Below are positions 1 through 8,312 of a stretch of 55,488 nucleotides of DNA, piece after piece (the stretch's first letter is position 1; each line of letters begins with the position of its first letter). Below the pieces are notes generated by a model. It saw nothing but the letters and a program-made list of their open reading frames with translations. It had not been told where the DNA came from and did no database searches. The translations under genes were made by a program, and so were the position numbers. Origin of the DNA: Lentzea tibetensis (GTDB lineage: Bacteria; Actinomycetota; Actinomycetes; Mycobacteriales; Pseudonocardiaceae); NCBI RefSeq assembly GCF_007845675.1, contig NZ_VOBR01000042.1, positions 1-55,488 of the forward strand, given 5' to 3'.

Positions 1-188
1 CGCGCCGACGCCGGACCGAGGGGGGAGGTGTCCGGCGAGCTTTTGGTCTGAAGAGCCGAATCGTCTACGCCGTTTCCGACTAGACCAATGCAACCCCTCA
101 GGGCATCAGCGTAACTCCATAACCCCGCTGTTCGCTACATCCTTCCGAAAACCAATCCATCGGAAGTTCACTTTCGAGGTGATGCAGG
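1..188. other. Window-edge stretch with no supported gene
   Basis: This stretch lies downstream of rsmE and I find no convincing gene in it. A short plus-strand frame stops at 49-51 and could be the last codons of a gene entering from outside the window, but it is too short to judge. In the usual actinobacterial order the next gene after rsmE is a minus-strand phoH-type gene, so this could be its upstream region. The bases at 178-193 form a short inverted repeat (GGTGA, six-base spacer, TCACC) over the rsmE stop, possibly a weak terminator. Confidence 0.3.
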
Positions 189-920
189 TCACCAGCGGTT
201 TGTCAAGGCGCCCAGTGCGCCGAGAGCGACCACGCCTGCGGTGGAGGCGCGGAGAACGGTCGTTCCGAGCCGGACAACGCGTGCACCTGCGGTTGTCAAG
301 GCTGTCAACTCTTCGTCGGTGATTCCGCCCTCTGGGCCGACGACGATGAGGACGTCTCCGGATTCGGGCAACTGGACGTCGGCGAGCTTGTCGGAAGCGC
401 TCTCGTGGAGGACCAACGTGAGTGCGCTGGCCGTTACCAAGCGTGACAGTCCGGCGGTGTTGACGGCTTCGGCGACGGACGGAACTCGGGAGCGTCTTGC
501 TTGCTTCGCGGCTTCGCGGGCGGTCGACTGCCAGCGGGCGAGTTGTTTGGCTCCGCGTGGTCCGTCTTCCCACTTGGTGATGCAGCGGGAAGCGCGCCAC
601 GGGACGACGCCGTCGACGCCTGCTTCGGTGGCGAGTTCGACGGCGAGCTCGCCCCGGTCGCCTTTGACGAGTGCTTGGGCGAGCACGACGCGCGGGGACG
701 GTTCGGGGTCGGTCCAGCGCTGTTGGACGCGCAGGTCGAGCACGTCCTTGCCGACGGACTCCACGACGCAGCGGACGAGCGAGCCGGAGCCGTCGGACAG
801 CACGAGCTCCTCACCGACGCGCAGCCGCCGCACGGTGGCCGCGTGCCTGCCTTCCGGACCGTCGAGCACGCAGGTGTCCGACACGGGCAGCGCAGGAACG
901 AGGAAGACGGGCAGGGTCAC
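189..920 (-). CDS. rsmE: 16S rRNA (uracil-1498-N3)-methyltransferase RsmE
   Basis: RsmE uses S-adenosylmethionine to methylate N3 of U1498 in helix 44 of 16S rRNA, in assembled 30S subunits. The 243-residue product has the usual length. It carries an N-terminal PUA-like part with [12 protein letters not shown], then the SPOUT (trefoil-knot) domain with [26 protein letters not shown], the VGPEGGIT loop and a C-terminal [11 protein letters not shown] knot segment. The start is GTG at 920-918 and shares four bases (GTGA) with the dnaJ2 stop, so translation is probably coupled. It is the last gene of the hrcA-dnaJ2-rsmE operon, the order seen in most actinobacteria. The assignment is firm. Confidence 0.95.
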   Translation of the reverse strand: MTLPVFLVPALPVSDTCVLDGPEGRHAATVRRLRVGEELVLSDGSGSLVRCVVESVGKDVLDLRVQQRWTDPEPSPRVVLAQALVKGDRGELAVELATEAGVDGVVPWRASRCITKWEDGPRGAKQLARWQSTAREAAKQARRSRVPSVAEAVNTAGLSRLVTASALTLVLHESASDKLADVQLPESGDVLIVVGPEGGITDEELTALTTAGARVVRLGTTVLRASTAGVVALGALGALTNRW

Positions 921-2065
921 CGGTGTCCGCGCGAGGCGCGCAGCCGTGAGAACAGTCCTCCGCCGCCCTTGCCGTTGTGCGACAGCGACGGTTCGGTCTC
1001 GCCGCGCAGCTCGGCGAGTTCGCGCAGCAGGTCGACCTGCTTGCCGTCGAGCCTGGTCGGCACGACGACCTCGAGGTGCACGTGCAGGTCGCCTCGTCCG
1101 TCGACGCGGCCGGTGGAGCGGAGCTTGGGCATGCCGAGGCCCTGGAGCACGATCTCGGTGTTCGGCTGGGTGCCGGGGTCGATCTCCAGCTCTTCCTCGC
1201 CGTCGAGCGTCTTGAACGGCAGGGTCGCGCCGAGTGCGGCGGTGGTCATCGGGATCTGCACCGAGCAGTGCAGGTCCGCGCCGTCGCGTTCGAAGATCTC
1301 GTGCGGGTGCTCCTCGACCTCGACGTAGAGGTCACCGGCGGGGCCGCCGCCGGGGCCGACCTCGCCCTGGCCGGCGAGCCGCACGCGCATGCCCTCGGCG
1401 ACACCGGCCGGGATGTTGACGTTGATCGTGCGGCGCGAGCGCACCCGGCCCTCGCCTGCGCACTGCTGGCACGGGTCGGGGATGACCTCGCCGTAGCCGC
1501 GGCAGACGGGGCACGGGCGGGCCGTGACGACCTGGCCGAGGAACGACCGCTGCACGGACTGCACCTCGCCGCGGCCGCCGCAGGTGTCGCAGCGGACGGG
1601 CTTGCTGTTGTTCTGGCAGCCGGCGCCGTGGCACCGGTCGCAGAGCACGGCCGTGTCGACGGTCAGCTCGCGGGACGCGCCCGCGGCGCACTCCTCCAGC
1701 GTCATGTCGAGCCGGATCAGCGCGTCCGAACCGGGCTGGACGCGACTGCGCGGTCCGCGGCCGCCGCCTCCGGTCGACGCGCCGAAGAAGGCGTCCATGA
1801 TGTCGCCGAGCCCGAAGCCCGCGAACGGGTCCTGCGCGCGTCCGCCGCCACCTGACTCCAGCGGGTCGCCGCCGAGGTCGACGATCTGCCGCTTCTTGGG
1901 GTCGGACAGCACCTCGTAGGCGGCCGTCACTTCCTTGAAGCGGGCCTCCTCGTTGGGATTGACGTCCGGGTGCAGCTGCCTCGCGAGCTTGCGATAGGCG
2001 CGCTTGATCTCCTCGGGTGTGGCGTCCTTCTCCACACCGAGGGTGCCGTAGTAATCCCGTGCCAC
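917..2065 (-). CDS. dnaJ: Chaperone protein DnaJ (DnaJ2 type)
   Basis: This is a type I J-domain co-chaperone: it binds unfolded clients and stimulates the DnaK ATPase in the cytoplasm. The 382 residues hold a J-domain with HPD at about 32-34, a short Gly/Phe-rich stretch at about 70-105, and four CxxCxGxG-type zinc-finger repeats at about 142-208. These are followed by the two beta-barrel substrate domains and the dimerisation tail. Location after hrcA and the modest G/F region fit DnaJ2, the second actinobacterial DnaJ, rather than the copy in the dnaK operon. The start is GTG. It begins 29 bases after the hrcA stop and overlaps rsmE by four bases. No CIRCE element is visible, so control is probably through the promoter upstream of hrcA. 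Confidence 0.95.
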   Translation of the reverse strand: MARDYYGTLGVEKDATPEEIKRAYRKLARQLHPDVNPNEEARFKEVTAAYEVLSDPKKRQIVDLGGDPLESGGGGRAQDPFAGFGLGDIMDAFFGASTGGGGRGPRSRVQPGSDALIRLDMTLEECAAGASRELTVDTAVLCDRCHGAGCQNNSKPVRCDTCGGRGEVQSVQRSFLGQVVTARPCPVCRGYGEVIPDPCQQCAGEGRVRSRRTINVNIPAGVAEGMRVRLAGQGEVGPGGGPAGDLYVEVEEHPHEIFERDGADLHCSVQIPMTTAALGATLPFKTLDGEEELEIDPGTQPNTEIVLQGLGMPKLRSTGRVDGRGDLHVHLEVVVPTRLDGKQVDLLRELAELRGETEPSLSHNGKGGGGLFSRLRASRGHR

Positions 2066-2094
2066 CGTGTATCCGTCTCAGTCACTTGCCAAGG

Positions 2095-3117
2095 TCAACG
2101 AGAAGTCAGGATCTCCCCGACGTAGTTCGCGACCGCTCGCACGGCCGCCATGGTTCCGGGGTAGTCCATCCGAGTGGGGCCGACGACGCCGAGTCCCCCG
2201 AGGAGGTTGTCACGGCTGCCGTATCCGATCGACACCACGGACGTGCTGCGCATCTCAGCGGCCTCGTTCTCCTCGCCGATGCGCACGAGCACGGTACCTG
2301 GGTCGCGTGAGGCCGCGAGGAGCTTCAGCACTATCACCTGCTCCTCGAGCGCCTCCAGCACCTGCCGCAGCGAGCCGGGGAAGTCCGCGACGTTGCGCGT
2401 GAGGTTCGCGGTGCCGCCGAGCACGTAGCGCTCCTCGGGGTGGTCGACGAGGGTCTCGATGAGCACGGTCGCGATCCGCAGGGTGACGTCGCGCAGCTCG
2501 TTCGGCACCTCCTCGGGCAGTTCGGCGACCCTCGCGGACGCGTCGGGCAGCCGCTTGCCCGCCATCGCCGCGTTCAGCGTCGCGCGCAGCTGGTGCACGT
2601 TGTCCTCGGTGATCACGTCACCGAGCTCGACGATCCGCTGGTCGACGCGGCCGGTGTCGGTGATCAGCACCAGCATCAGCCTGGACGGCGAGATCGGCAG
2701 CACCTCGAGGTGCCGCACGGTCGAGCGGCTCAGCGTGGGGACCTGGATGACCGCGACCTGCCGGGTGAGCTGGGCGAGCAGCCGGACGCTGCGCCGCATC
2801 ACGTCGTCGAGGTCGAGCGCGCCTTCCAGAAAACTCTTGATCGCGCGGCGTTCGGCCGGGGAGAGCGGCTTGATCTCGCTCAGCCGGTCGACGAACAGCC
2901 GGTAGCCCTTGTCCGTGGGCACGCGGCCGGCGCTGGTGTGCGGCTGGGCGATGAAGCCCTCGTCCTCGAGCACGGCCATGTCGTTGCGGACCGTGGCGCT
3001 CGACACACCCAGGTTGTGCCGTTCGACCAGCGCCTTCGACCCGACGGGCTCCTGGTTGGACACGTAGTCGGCGACGATCGCGCGCAGCACCTCGAACCGA
3101 CGCTCATCGGCGTTCAC
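2095..3117 (-). CDS. hrcA: Heat-inducible transcription repressor HrcA
   Basis: HrcA represses class I heat-shock genes by binding CIRCE inverted repeats, with GroEL as a folding partner. The 340 residues include the N-terminal winged helix ([16 protein letters not shown], then PVGSKAL and [18 protein letters not shown], then HTSAGRVPT), followed by the GAF-like dimerisation region. The GTG start at 3117 is preceded by a strong GGAGGTGAAGC ribosome-binding site. It heads the operon with dnaJ2 and rsmE. I looked for TTAGCACTC/GAGTGCTAA in 3118-3277 and saw none, so autoregulation through a classical CIRCE site next to the gene is not supported here. Confidence 0.95.
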   Translation of the reverse strand: MNADERRFEVLRAIVADYVSNQEPVGSKALVERHNLGVSSATVRNDMAVLEDEGFIAQPHTSAGRVPTDKGYRLFVDRLSEIKPLSPAERRAIKSFLEGALDLDDVMRRSVRLLAQLTRQVAVIQVPTLSRSTVRHLEVLPISPSRLMLVLITDTGRVDQRIVELGDVITEDNVHQLRATLNAAMAGKRLPDASARVAELPEEVPNELRDVTLRIATVLIETLVDHPEERYVLGGTANLTRNVADFPGSLRQVLEALEEQVIVLKLLAASRDPGTVLVRIGEENEAAEMRSTSVVSIGYGSRDNLLGGLGVVGPTRMDYPGTMAAVRAVANYVGEILTSR

Positions 3118-3277
3118 CGCTTCACCTCCATGCCCTTCCCCACGAGTTTACCCAGGTGGTTTCGGGGCGGGCCCCGGATGTAAACACCGCAGAACGCCCC
3201 CGGCGACTTGACGCCCGACATTACGACCACGTTTCGTGGAGCACGCCGTCGCCCCGGTTGTAGTGAGGGGTGCGCGC

Positions 3278-5014
3278 ATGCGCAGATTTCTGTGTCTGCT
3301 GCTGGGGGTGGCGCTGCTGGCGCCGCCGGGAGTCGCCGCAGGAGACGTGACATCGGGTCGCGACGGCATCCGCGGGTGGACGATCCTCTCGGACAGCGAC
3401 GCGGGCGACGACCAGGTGATCGCGGCCGCGAAGCAGTACCGGGTCAACCACCTGCAGCTCTCCCACGACGTCGTGCACGACCTGCGCGAGGTGCGCGAGC
3501 CCGCGCGCCAGGCGCAGGTGAACCGGCTGACCGACCTGGCGCACCGCTCCGGCGTCAAGGAGGTCGCCGCCTGGGACCACGCGCTGTACGCGCTGACGTA
3601 CTACCCGGCCGAGTACCGCACCGGCCCCGGCGGGACGATCGACCTGGACAACGAGAAGTTCTGGGAGTGGTTCCGGAGCGACTACCGCCAGATGCTCGAC
3701 CTGGTGCCGAACATCGACTCGATCGTCCTCACGTTCATCGAGACCGGTGCGCGCGTGGAGAACCAGCACTCCGAGAAGCTGAAGACGGCGTCGGAGAAGC
3801 TGGCGTACCTGGTCGACCAGATCGCGACCGTGCTCGAGGAGCGCGGCATGCTGCTCTACCTGCGCACCTTCGGCTACTACCCGGAGGAGATGCAGCGCAC
3901 CATCGACGCGATCAACCTGGTGAAGAACACCAAGGTGCGCGTGATGGCGAAGGCGCAGCCGCACGACTTCTTCCTGACCCACCCGATCGACGTGACGGTC
4001 AAGGACATCAAGCGCCCGGTGCTGATCGAGTACGACACCACCGGTGAGTACAACGGCCAGGGCAAGATCGCGAACGCGTTCGTCGCCGAGCACGCCGACC
4101 GGTTGCGCTACTACAAGAAGCTGCCGAACGTCATCGGCTACGTGGGCCGGACCGACCGGTACCGCGAGTCGCGGATCGTGGGCACGCCGACCGAGATCAA
4201 CCTGTACGCGCTGAAGCGGGCGAGCGAGGGCGCGTCGAACGACCTGATCTACTTCGAGTTCGCGGCCCGCAAGTACGGCCTGCTCGCCGCACCGCACGTG
4301 GCGCGGGCGTTGAAGCGCTCGCCGGAGATCATCACCTCGTCGCTGTACTCGTTGGGCAGCAACACGGCCAACCACTCGCGGCTGGACTACGACCCGTACT
4401 GCTCCAGCTACCACCGCAGCGTGTCCGGCAAGTGGATCGACCCGCCGACGACGTTCGTGAAGCACGGCGTCAACAAGAAGTTCCACTACTGGATCGACGT
4501 CGCGGACCACCTGTCGCCGCCGCACTGCAAGACCGACGGCATCCTGCGGCGTGAGGCCGGCTACGTGCTGGACAAGGGCTGGGTGACGCCCGGCAACCAC
4601 ATGACCGCGCCGTACCTGAAGGACATCACCGTCGAGAAGGACCACGGCGTGAAGCTCGCCGAGGCGTCGCTGCGCGACATCGAGACGGTCAGGAAGTTCC
4701 TGCGCCCCAACGACTACGCGCAGCTCAAGTCGTACTTCGAGCGCACCGTCATGACGACCAAGCTGCACCGCTCGGTGGCGAAGGCCTACTTCGGCTACCG
4801 GATCTACATCCAGGAACCGTCAGCCGACCTGGCGAAGACCATCTGGGAGGGACTGGACGAAGCGAAGCTGATCGCTGCTCAAGTGCGGGCGTACCCGGCA
4901 CCGTCGACCGGGGAGTGGAACTGGGTGATCGACGCAGCCCAGGCCGACCTCTACTACACGCGGATCTCAGAGGGCTGGGACCGCTACTCCAACATCAAGG
5001 TGCCTCGACCGTGA
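3278..5014 (+). CDS. Secreted glycoside hydrolase-like protein, tandem copy 1
   Basis: The product has 578 residues and a clear Sec signal peptide (MRRFLCLLLGVALLAPPGVAAG), so it is exported. The mature protein begins with IRGWTILSDSDAGDDQ and looks like a TIM-barrel carbohydrate enzyme. It has a WDHALYALTYYPAEYRTGP segment, FIETGARVE, a segment around residues 225-265 with P-H-D-F and IEYDTTGEYNGQGK, and many aromatic residues. The P-x-DF ... E-x-x-x-x-EYxGQ spacing reminds me of the central part of GH67 alpha-glucuronidases. That link is inference and the family is unassigned. ATG 3278 follows GAGGGG with good spacing and leaves a clean signal peptide. The gene overlaps its paralogue by GTGA. 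A small palindrome, CCACG-TTT-CGTGG (3227-3239), lies upstream and could be an operator. Confidence 0.7.
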   Translation: MRRFLCLLLGVALLAPPGVAAGDVTSGRDGIRGWTILSDSDAGDDQVIAAAKQYRVNHLQLSHDVVHDLREVREPARQAQVNRLTDLAHRSGVKEVAAWDHALYALTYYPAEYRTGPGGTIDLDNEKFWEWFRSDYRQMLDLVPNIDSIVLTFIETGARVENQHSEKLKTASEKLAYLVDQIATVLEERGMLLYLRTFGYYPEEMQRTIDAINLVKNTKVRVMAKAQPHDFFLTHPIDVTVKDIKRPVLIEYDTTGEYNGQGKIANAFVAEHADRLRYYKKLPNVIGYVGRTDRYRESRIVGTPTEINLYALKRASEGASNDLIYFEFAARKYGLLAAPHVARALKRSPEIITSSLYSLGSNTANHSRLDYDPYCSSYHRSVSGKWIDPPTTFVKHGVNKKFHYWIDVADHLSPPHCKTDGILRREAGYVLDKGWVTPGNHMTAPYLKDITVEKDHGVKLAEASLRDIETVRKFLRPNDYAQLKSYFERTVMTTKLHRSVAKAYFGYRIYIQEPSADLAKTIWEGLDEAKLIAAQVRAYPAPSTGEWNWVIDAAQADLYYTRISEGWDRYSNIKVPRP

Positions 5015-6738
5015 AGAGATTCGTGAGTGTGCTGCTGGCGGCAGCTCTGCTGTCGCCAGTCGGCGTCGCCCAGGCCAAACCCGAGCAGATCCGCGGCTGG
5101 ACCCTGTTGTCCAACAACGACGCGGGCAACGAGCAGACGATCGCAGCCGCCAAGAACTACAAGATCAACCACCTGCAGCTGTCGCACGACGTGATCCACC
5201 ACCTGCGTCAGCTGAAGGAGTCCGACGCCCGCCGGGAACGCGCGGTCCGGCTGACCGACCAGGCGCACGCAGCGGGCATCAAGGAGGTGGCGGTCTGGGA
5301 CCACGCCCTCTACTCGCTGACCTACTACCCAGCCGAGTTCCGCACCGGCCCGAACGGGACGATCGATCTCGACAACCCCGCGTTCTGGGAGTGGTTCCGC
5401 AACGACTACCGGCAGATGCTCGACCTGCTGCCGAAGATCGACTCGGTGATCCTCACGTTCATCGAGACCGGCGCGCGCGTCGAACGCCAGCACTCCACGA
5501 AGCTGAAGACCGCGGAGGAGAAGCTGGCGTACCTGATCGACCAGATCGCCTCGGTCACCGAGGAGCGCAACAAGCTGTTGTACCTCAGGACGTTCGCGTA
5601 CTTCCCCGAGGAGATGCAGAACGTCCTCAAGGCCATCGACCTGGTCAAGAACCAGCACGTGCGGGTGATGGCCAAGGCCCAGCCGCACGACTTCTTCCTG
5701 ACCCACCCGATCGACGTGACCGTGCCGCAGATCAAGCGCCCGGTGCTGATCGAGTACGACACCACCGGTGAGTACAACGGCCAGGGCAAGATGGCGGGCG
5801 CGTTCGTCGCCGATCACGCCGATCGGTTGCGGCACTACCGGAAGCTCAAGAACGTCATCGGGTACGTGGCGCGCACCGACCGCTTCCAGGACTCGCACAT
5901 CGTGGGCACGCCGACCGAGGTCAACCTGTGGGCGTTGCACCGGGCGCCGTACGCGTCGAACTCGCAGATCTACCTGGAGTTCGCGGCGCGCGAGTACGGC
6001 TGGGTGGCGGCTCCTCGCGTGGCACGGGCGTTGTCGCGGTCGACGGAGATCGTGAAGTCGACGCTGTACACGCTGGGCAACAACAGCGGCGACCACTCGC
6101 GGCTCAACTACGACCCGTACTGCCCCGGCTACCACCGCAGCGTGTCCGGCAAGTGGATCGACCCGCCGATCGCGCACGTCGAGCACGGCGTCAACAAGGA
6201 CTACCACTACTGGATCGACGTGGTGAACCACCTGGCGCCACCGCACTGCAAGCTGGACCCGATCCTGCGCAACGAGACGCCGTACGTGCTCGACCGGGGC
6301 TGGGTGACGCCGGGCAACCTGATGGAGCCGTCGTACCTGGCCGACGTGGTGACCGAGAAGGACCACGGCGTGCGGCTGGCCGAGAAGTCGCTGGCGGACA
6401 TCGAGAGCGTGCGACGGTTCCTCAAGGCCGACGACTACGCGCAGCTCAAGGCGTACTTCGAGCGGACCGTGATCTCGACCCGGCTGCACCGCTCCATCGC
6501 CAAGGCCTACTTCGGGTACCGGCTCTACATCAAGACGCCCACGCCTGAGCTGGCTCGCACGATCTGGGAGGGCCTGGACGAGTCGAAGCTGATGGCCGAC
6601 GCGGTGCGCACCTACCCGGCGCCGCCCGGCAAGGGTGAGTTCGACTGGGTGAGCGACGCCGGTCGGGCCGACACCTACTACAAGCGCATCTCCGAGGGCT
6701 GGGACACCTACGGCAACATCAAGGTCCCGCGCCCTTAG
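5011..6738 (+). CDS. Secreted glycoside hydrolase-like protein, tandem copy 2
   Basis: This 575-residue protein is a close paralogue of the preceding one over its whole length. It has the same start to the mature region (IRGWTLLSNNDAGNEQ), the WDHALYSLTYYPAEFRTGP block, FIETGARVE, IEYDTTGEYNGQGK, and a shared C-terminal ISEGWDTYGNIKVPRP. The signal peptide is MKRFVSVLLAAALLSPVGVAQA. The start is the GTG at 5011, fused by a GTGA overlap to the stop of copy 1. The pair is therefore one transcript and presumably acts on related polysaccharide bonds outside the cell. The TAG stop (6736-6738) interlocks with the hemW stop on the other strand. The substrate is unknown; a GH67-like hydrolase of an acidic sugar is my best guess. 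Confidence 0.7.
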   Translation: MKRFVSVLLAAALLSPVGVAQAKPEQIRGWTLLSNNDAGNEQTIAAAKNYKINHLQLSHDVIHHLRQLKESDARRERAVRLTDQAHAAGIKEVAVWDHALYSLTYYPAEFRTGPNGTIDLDNPAFWEWFRNDYRQMLDLLPKIDSVILTFIETGARVERQHSTKLKTAEEKLAYLIDQIASVTEERNKLLYLRTFAYFPEEMQNVLKAIDLVKNQHVRVMAKAQPHDFFLTHPIDVTVPQIKRPVLIEYDTTGEYNGQGKMAGAFVADHADRLRHYRKLKNVIGYVARTDRFQDSHIVGTPTEVNLWALHRAPYASNSQIYLEFAAREYGWVAAPRVARALSRSTEIVKSTLYTLGNNSGDHSRLNYDPYCPGYHRSVSGKWIDPPIAHVEHGVNKDYHYWIDVVNHLAPPHCKLDPILRNETPYVLDRGWVTPGNLMEPSYLADVVTEKDHGVRLAEKSLADIESVRRFLKADDYAQLKAYFERTVISTRLHRSIAKAYFGYRLYIKTPTPELARTIWEGLDESKLMADAVRTYPAPPGKGEFDWVSDAGRADTYYKRISEGWDTYGNIKVPRP

Positions 6739-7946
6739 GGCAGCAGCCGACGGACCACGGCGTCAGCCAGCAGGCGGCCGCGGTCCGTCAGCACGCACCG
6801 ACCGGTGTCCAGCGGTTCGAGCAGACCGTCGGCCACCGCCTTGTGCGCCTCGGTCTGTCCCTCGGCGTCCAGCACGTCGAGGGGCAGGCCGTCAGCCAGG
6901 CGCAGTTCGAGCAGCACCCGCTCCACCCTGCGATCTTCTTCCGACAGGATCTCCCGGCCCGCGGCCGGTGAGTTGCCTTCCGCCAGCACCGAGGCGTAGC
7001 GCGCCGGGTGCTTCACGTTCCACCAGCGCACCCCGCCGACGTGGCTGTGCGCGCCGGGACCGGCACCCCACCAGTCGGCGCCCTGCCAGTACAGGATGTT
7101 GTGCCGGCAGCGGGCATCGTCAGAACGAGCCCAGTTCGACACCTCGTACCAGGTCAGGCCCTGTGCGGTCATCGCGGCGTCGATCATCTCGTAGGACGAC
7201 GCGAGCACGTCGTCATCAGGCATCGGCAGGTCGCCGCGCTTGATCCGCCGCGCGAGCCCCGTGCCGTCCTCCACGATCAACGCGTACGCGGACACGTGGT
7301 CGGCGCCGGAGGTGAACACCGCGTCGAGCGACGCCTTCAGGTCCTCGGGCCGCTCCCCCGGCGTCCCGTAGATCAGGTCCAGGTTCACGTGCTCGAAGCC
7401 GGCCCGCAGCGCCTCCTGCGCGGCGGCCACCGGACGGCCGGGCGTGTGCTTGCGGTCGAGCACCTGCAACACGTGCCGCGCGGCCGACTGCATGCCCAGC
7501 GAGACCCGCGTGTAACCAGCGTCACGAATGCCCTCGAAGAAGGACGCCGACGTCGACTCGGGGTTCGACTCGGTGGTCACCTCGGCCCCCGGCGCCAGCC
7601 CGAACGACGAGCGCACCGCGGCCAGCACCTCACCCAGTCCGGCGGCGCCCAGCAGCGATGGCGTCCCGCCTCCGACGAACACCGTGGACGCTGCAGGAGC
7701 GGTTCCCAGCACCTGGGCGGCGAGGTCCAGCTCGCGCTTCAACCCCTCGAGCCACGACTCGGGAGAGGCGGAAGTGCCCAGCTCACCGGGGGTGTAGGTG
7801 TTGAAGTCGCAGTATCCGCACCTGGTCGCGCAGAACGGGACGTGCACGTAGACGCCGAAGGGCCGGGTGCCCAGCCCGCGGAGTGCCGAGGACGGCAGTG
7901 AGCCGTCTGGGGGTGCGGGTTCACCGTCAGGCAACGCGGAGGGCAT
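6735..7946 (-). CDS. hemW: Radical SAM heme chaperone HemW
   Basis: HemW is the HemN-like radical SAM protein that binds heme and hands it to apo-cytochromes; it is not the coproporphyrinogen oxidase itself. The 403-residue product has VYVHVPFCATRCGYCDF at about residues 32-48, giving the CxxxCxxC cluster motif with a Phe two residues after the last Cys, as in HemW rather than HemN. It also has GGGTPSLL, the TTESNPES block, and the C-terminal HemN domain. I chose ATG 7946 (MPSALPDGEP) over the possible ATG at 7967 because this N-terminus is typical of actinobacterial HemW. Its stop overlaps the convergent gene's stop. It belongs to the old lepA-hemW-hrcA-dnaJ backbone. Confidence 0.93.
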   Translation of the reverse strand: MPSALPDGEPAPPDGSLPSSALRGLGTRPFGVYVHVPFCATRCGYCDFNTYTPGELGTSASPESWLEGLKRELDLAAQVLGTAPAASTVFVGGGTPSLLGAAGLGEVLAAVRSSFGLAPGAEVTTESNPESTSASFFEGIRDAGYTRVSLGMQSAARHVLQVLDRKHTPGRPVAAAQEALRAGFEHVNLDLIYGTPGERPEDLKASLDAVFTSGADHVSAYALIVEDGTGLARRIKRGDLPMPDDDVLASSYEMIDAAMTAQGLTWYEVSNWARSDDARCRHNILYWQGADWWGAGPGAHSHVGGVRWWNVKHPARYASVLAEGNSPAAGREILSEEDRRVERVLLELRLADGLPLDVLDAEGQTEAHKAVADGLLEPLDTGRCVLTDRGRLLADAVVRRLLP

Positions 7947-7996
7947 GAAACCAGTGTCGCGCAGCACGCGAATGGCGGTTCCGACAGCCCATCAGT

Positions 7997-8013
7997 ATCT
8001 GTCTGTGACAGAT
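7997..8013. promoter_or_regulatory. 17-bp palindrome in the hemW/sulfur-operon divergent region
   Basis: The sequence ATCTGTC-TGT-GACAGAT is a perfect inverted repeat with seven-base arms. It lies between hemW and the sulfate-reduction operon, upstream of the leader peptide. A second, shorter perfect repeat, CGGTGG-A-CCACCG, lies at 8078-8090. Either could be a regulator site for the sulfur operon, but no regulator gene is adjacent and I do not recognise the motif. The rest of 7947-8116 shows no gene. Confidence 0.35.
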
Positions 8014-8116
8014 CTTTTACGGAGCGAGATCGGCTCTCAATGTCAACTCATCCTGGTAAATCCCAGCATCCGGTTGGCGGTGGACCACCGTCTGGACGCG
8101 TGGCACGCTTGGTCCC

Positions 8117-8203
8117 ATGCATTCGACTGGAGTTTTCCTCGTGGCCCGTCGCCACGTCGACTTCCGTCGTGTTTCCAGCGCGATGTGCCGTCGTTCGGCA
8201 TAA
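8117..8203 (+). CDS. Cysteine-containing leader peptide of the sulfate-reduction operon
   Basis: A 28-codon open frame starts at ATG 8117 and stops at TAA 8201-8203, 109 bases before the sulfite reductase start. Its C-terminal half reads RRHVDFRRVSSAMCRRSA. Short peptides with RRHVD...VSSA.C endings precede sulfur-assimilation genes in many actinobacteria. Cys-codon upstream ORFs in mycobacteria have been shown to act as cysteine-responsive attenuators. Here the single Cys codon sits five codons from the stop (C24 of 28), where slow translation under Cys shortage could change folding of the GC-rich downstream leader (8204-8312). I see no Shine-Dalgarno sequence before it, so it may be read from a leaderless or near-leaderless transcript. 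It is below usual gene-caller size limits. Confidence 0.75.
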   Translation: MHSTGVFLVARRHVDFRRVSSAMCRRSA

Positions 8204-8312
8204 CCTCGCGCCGTTTTGTTCCCGTCGGCGCCGGGTGCGCTGACGAGACCCCCACCACGCACCTCCGGGCTCGCACGCGCATCCTGCGCCCAAAGTTCCC
8301 CGGAGGACGCAG

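Noticed and set aside
61-100. Second dre-like element (CTAGACCAAT) near the window start
   Set aside because: Only one half matches the dre consensus (about 10 of 16 bases by eye) and no chitin-related gene is adjacent within the window.
3118-3277. CIRCE element upstream of hrcA
   Set aside because: No TTAGCACTC-N9-GAGTGCTAA or close variant is visible.
3221-6489. Long minus-strand open frames antisense to the two glycoside hydrolase-like genes (501-515 codons)
   Set aside because: They are rich in Arg, Val, His and Asp with no domain, and exist because high-GC third positions remove stops on the other strand. The plus-strand genes have signal peptides, paralogy and ribosome-binding sites.
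8204-8312. SAM or cobalamin riboswitch before the sulfur operon
   Set aside because: No conserved core of these riboswitches is seen; a leader peptide explains the region better.
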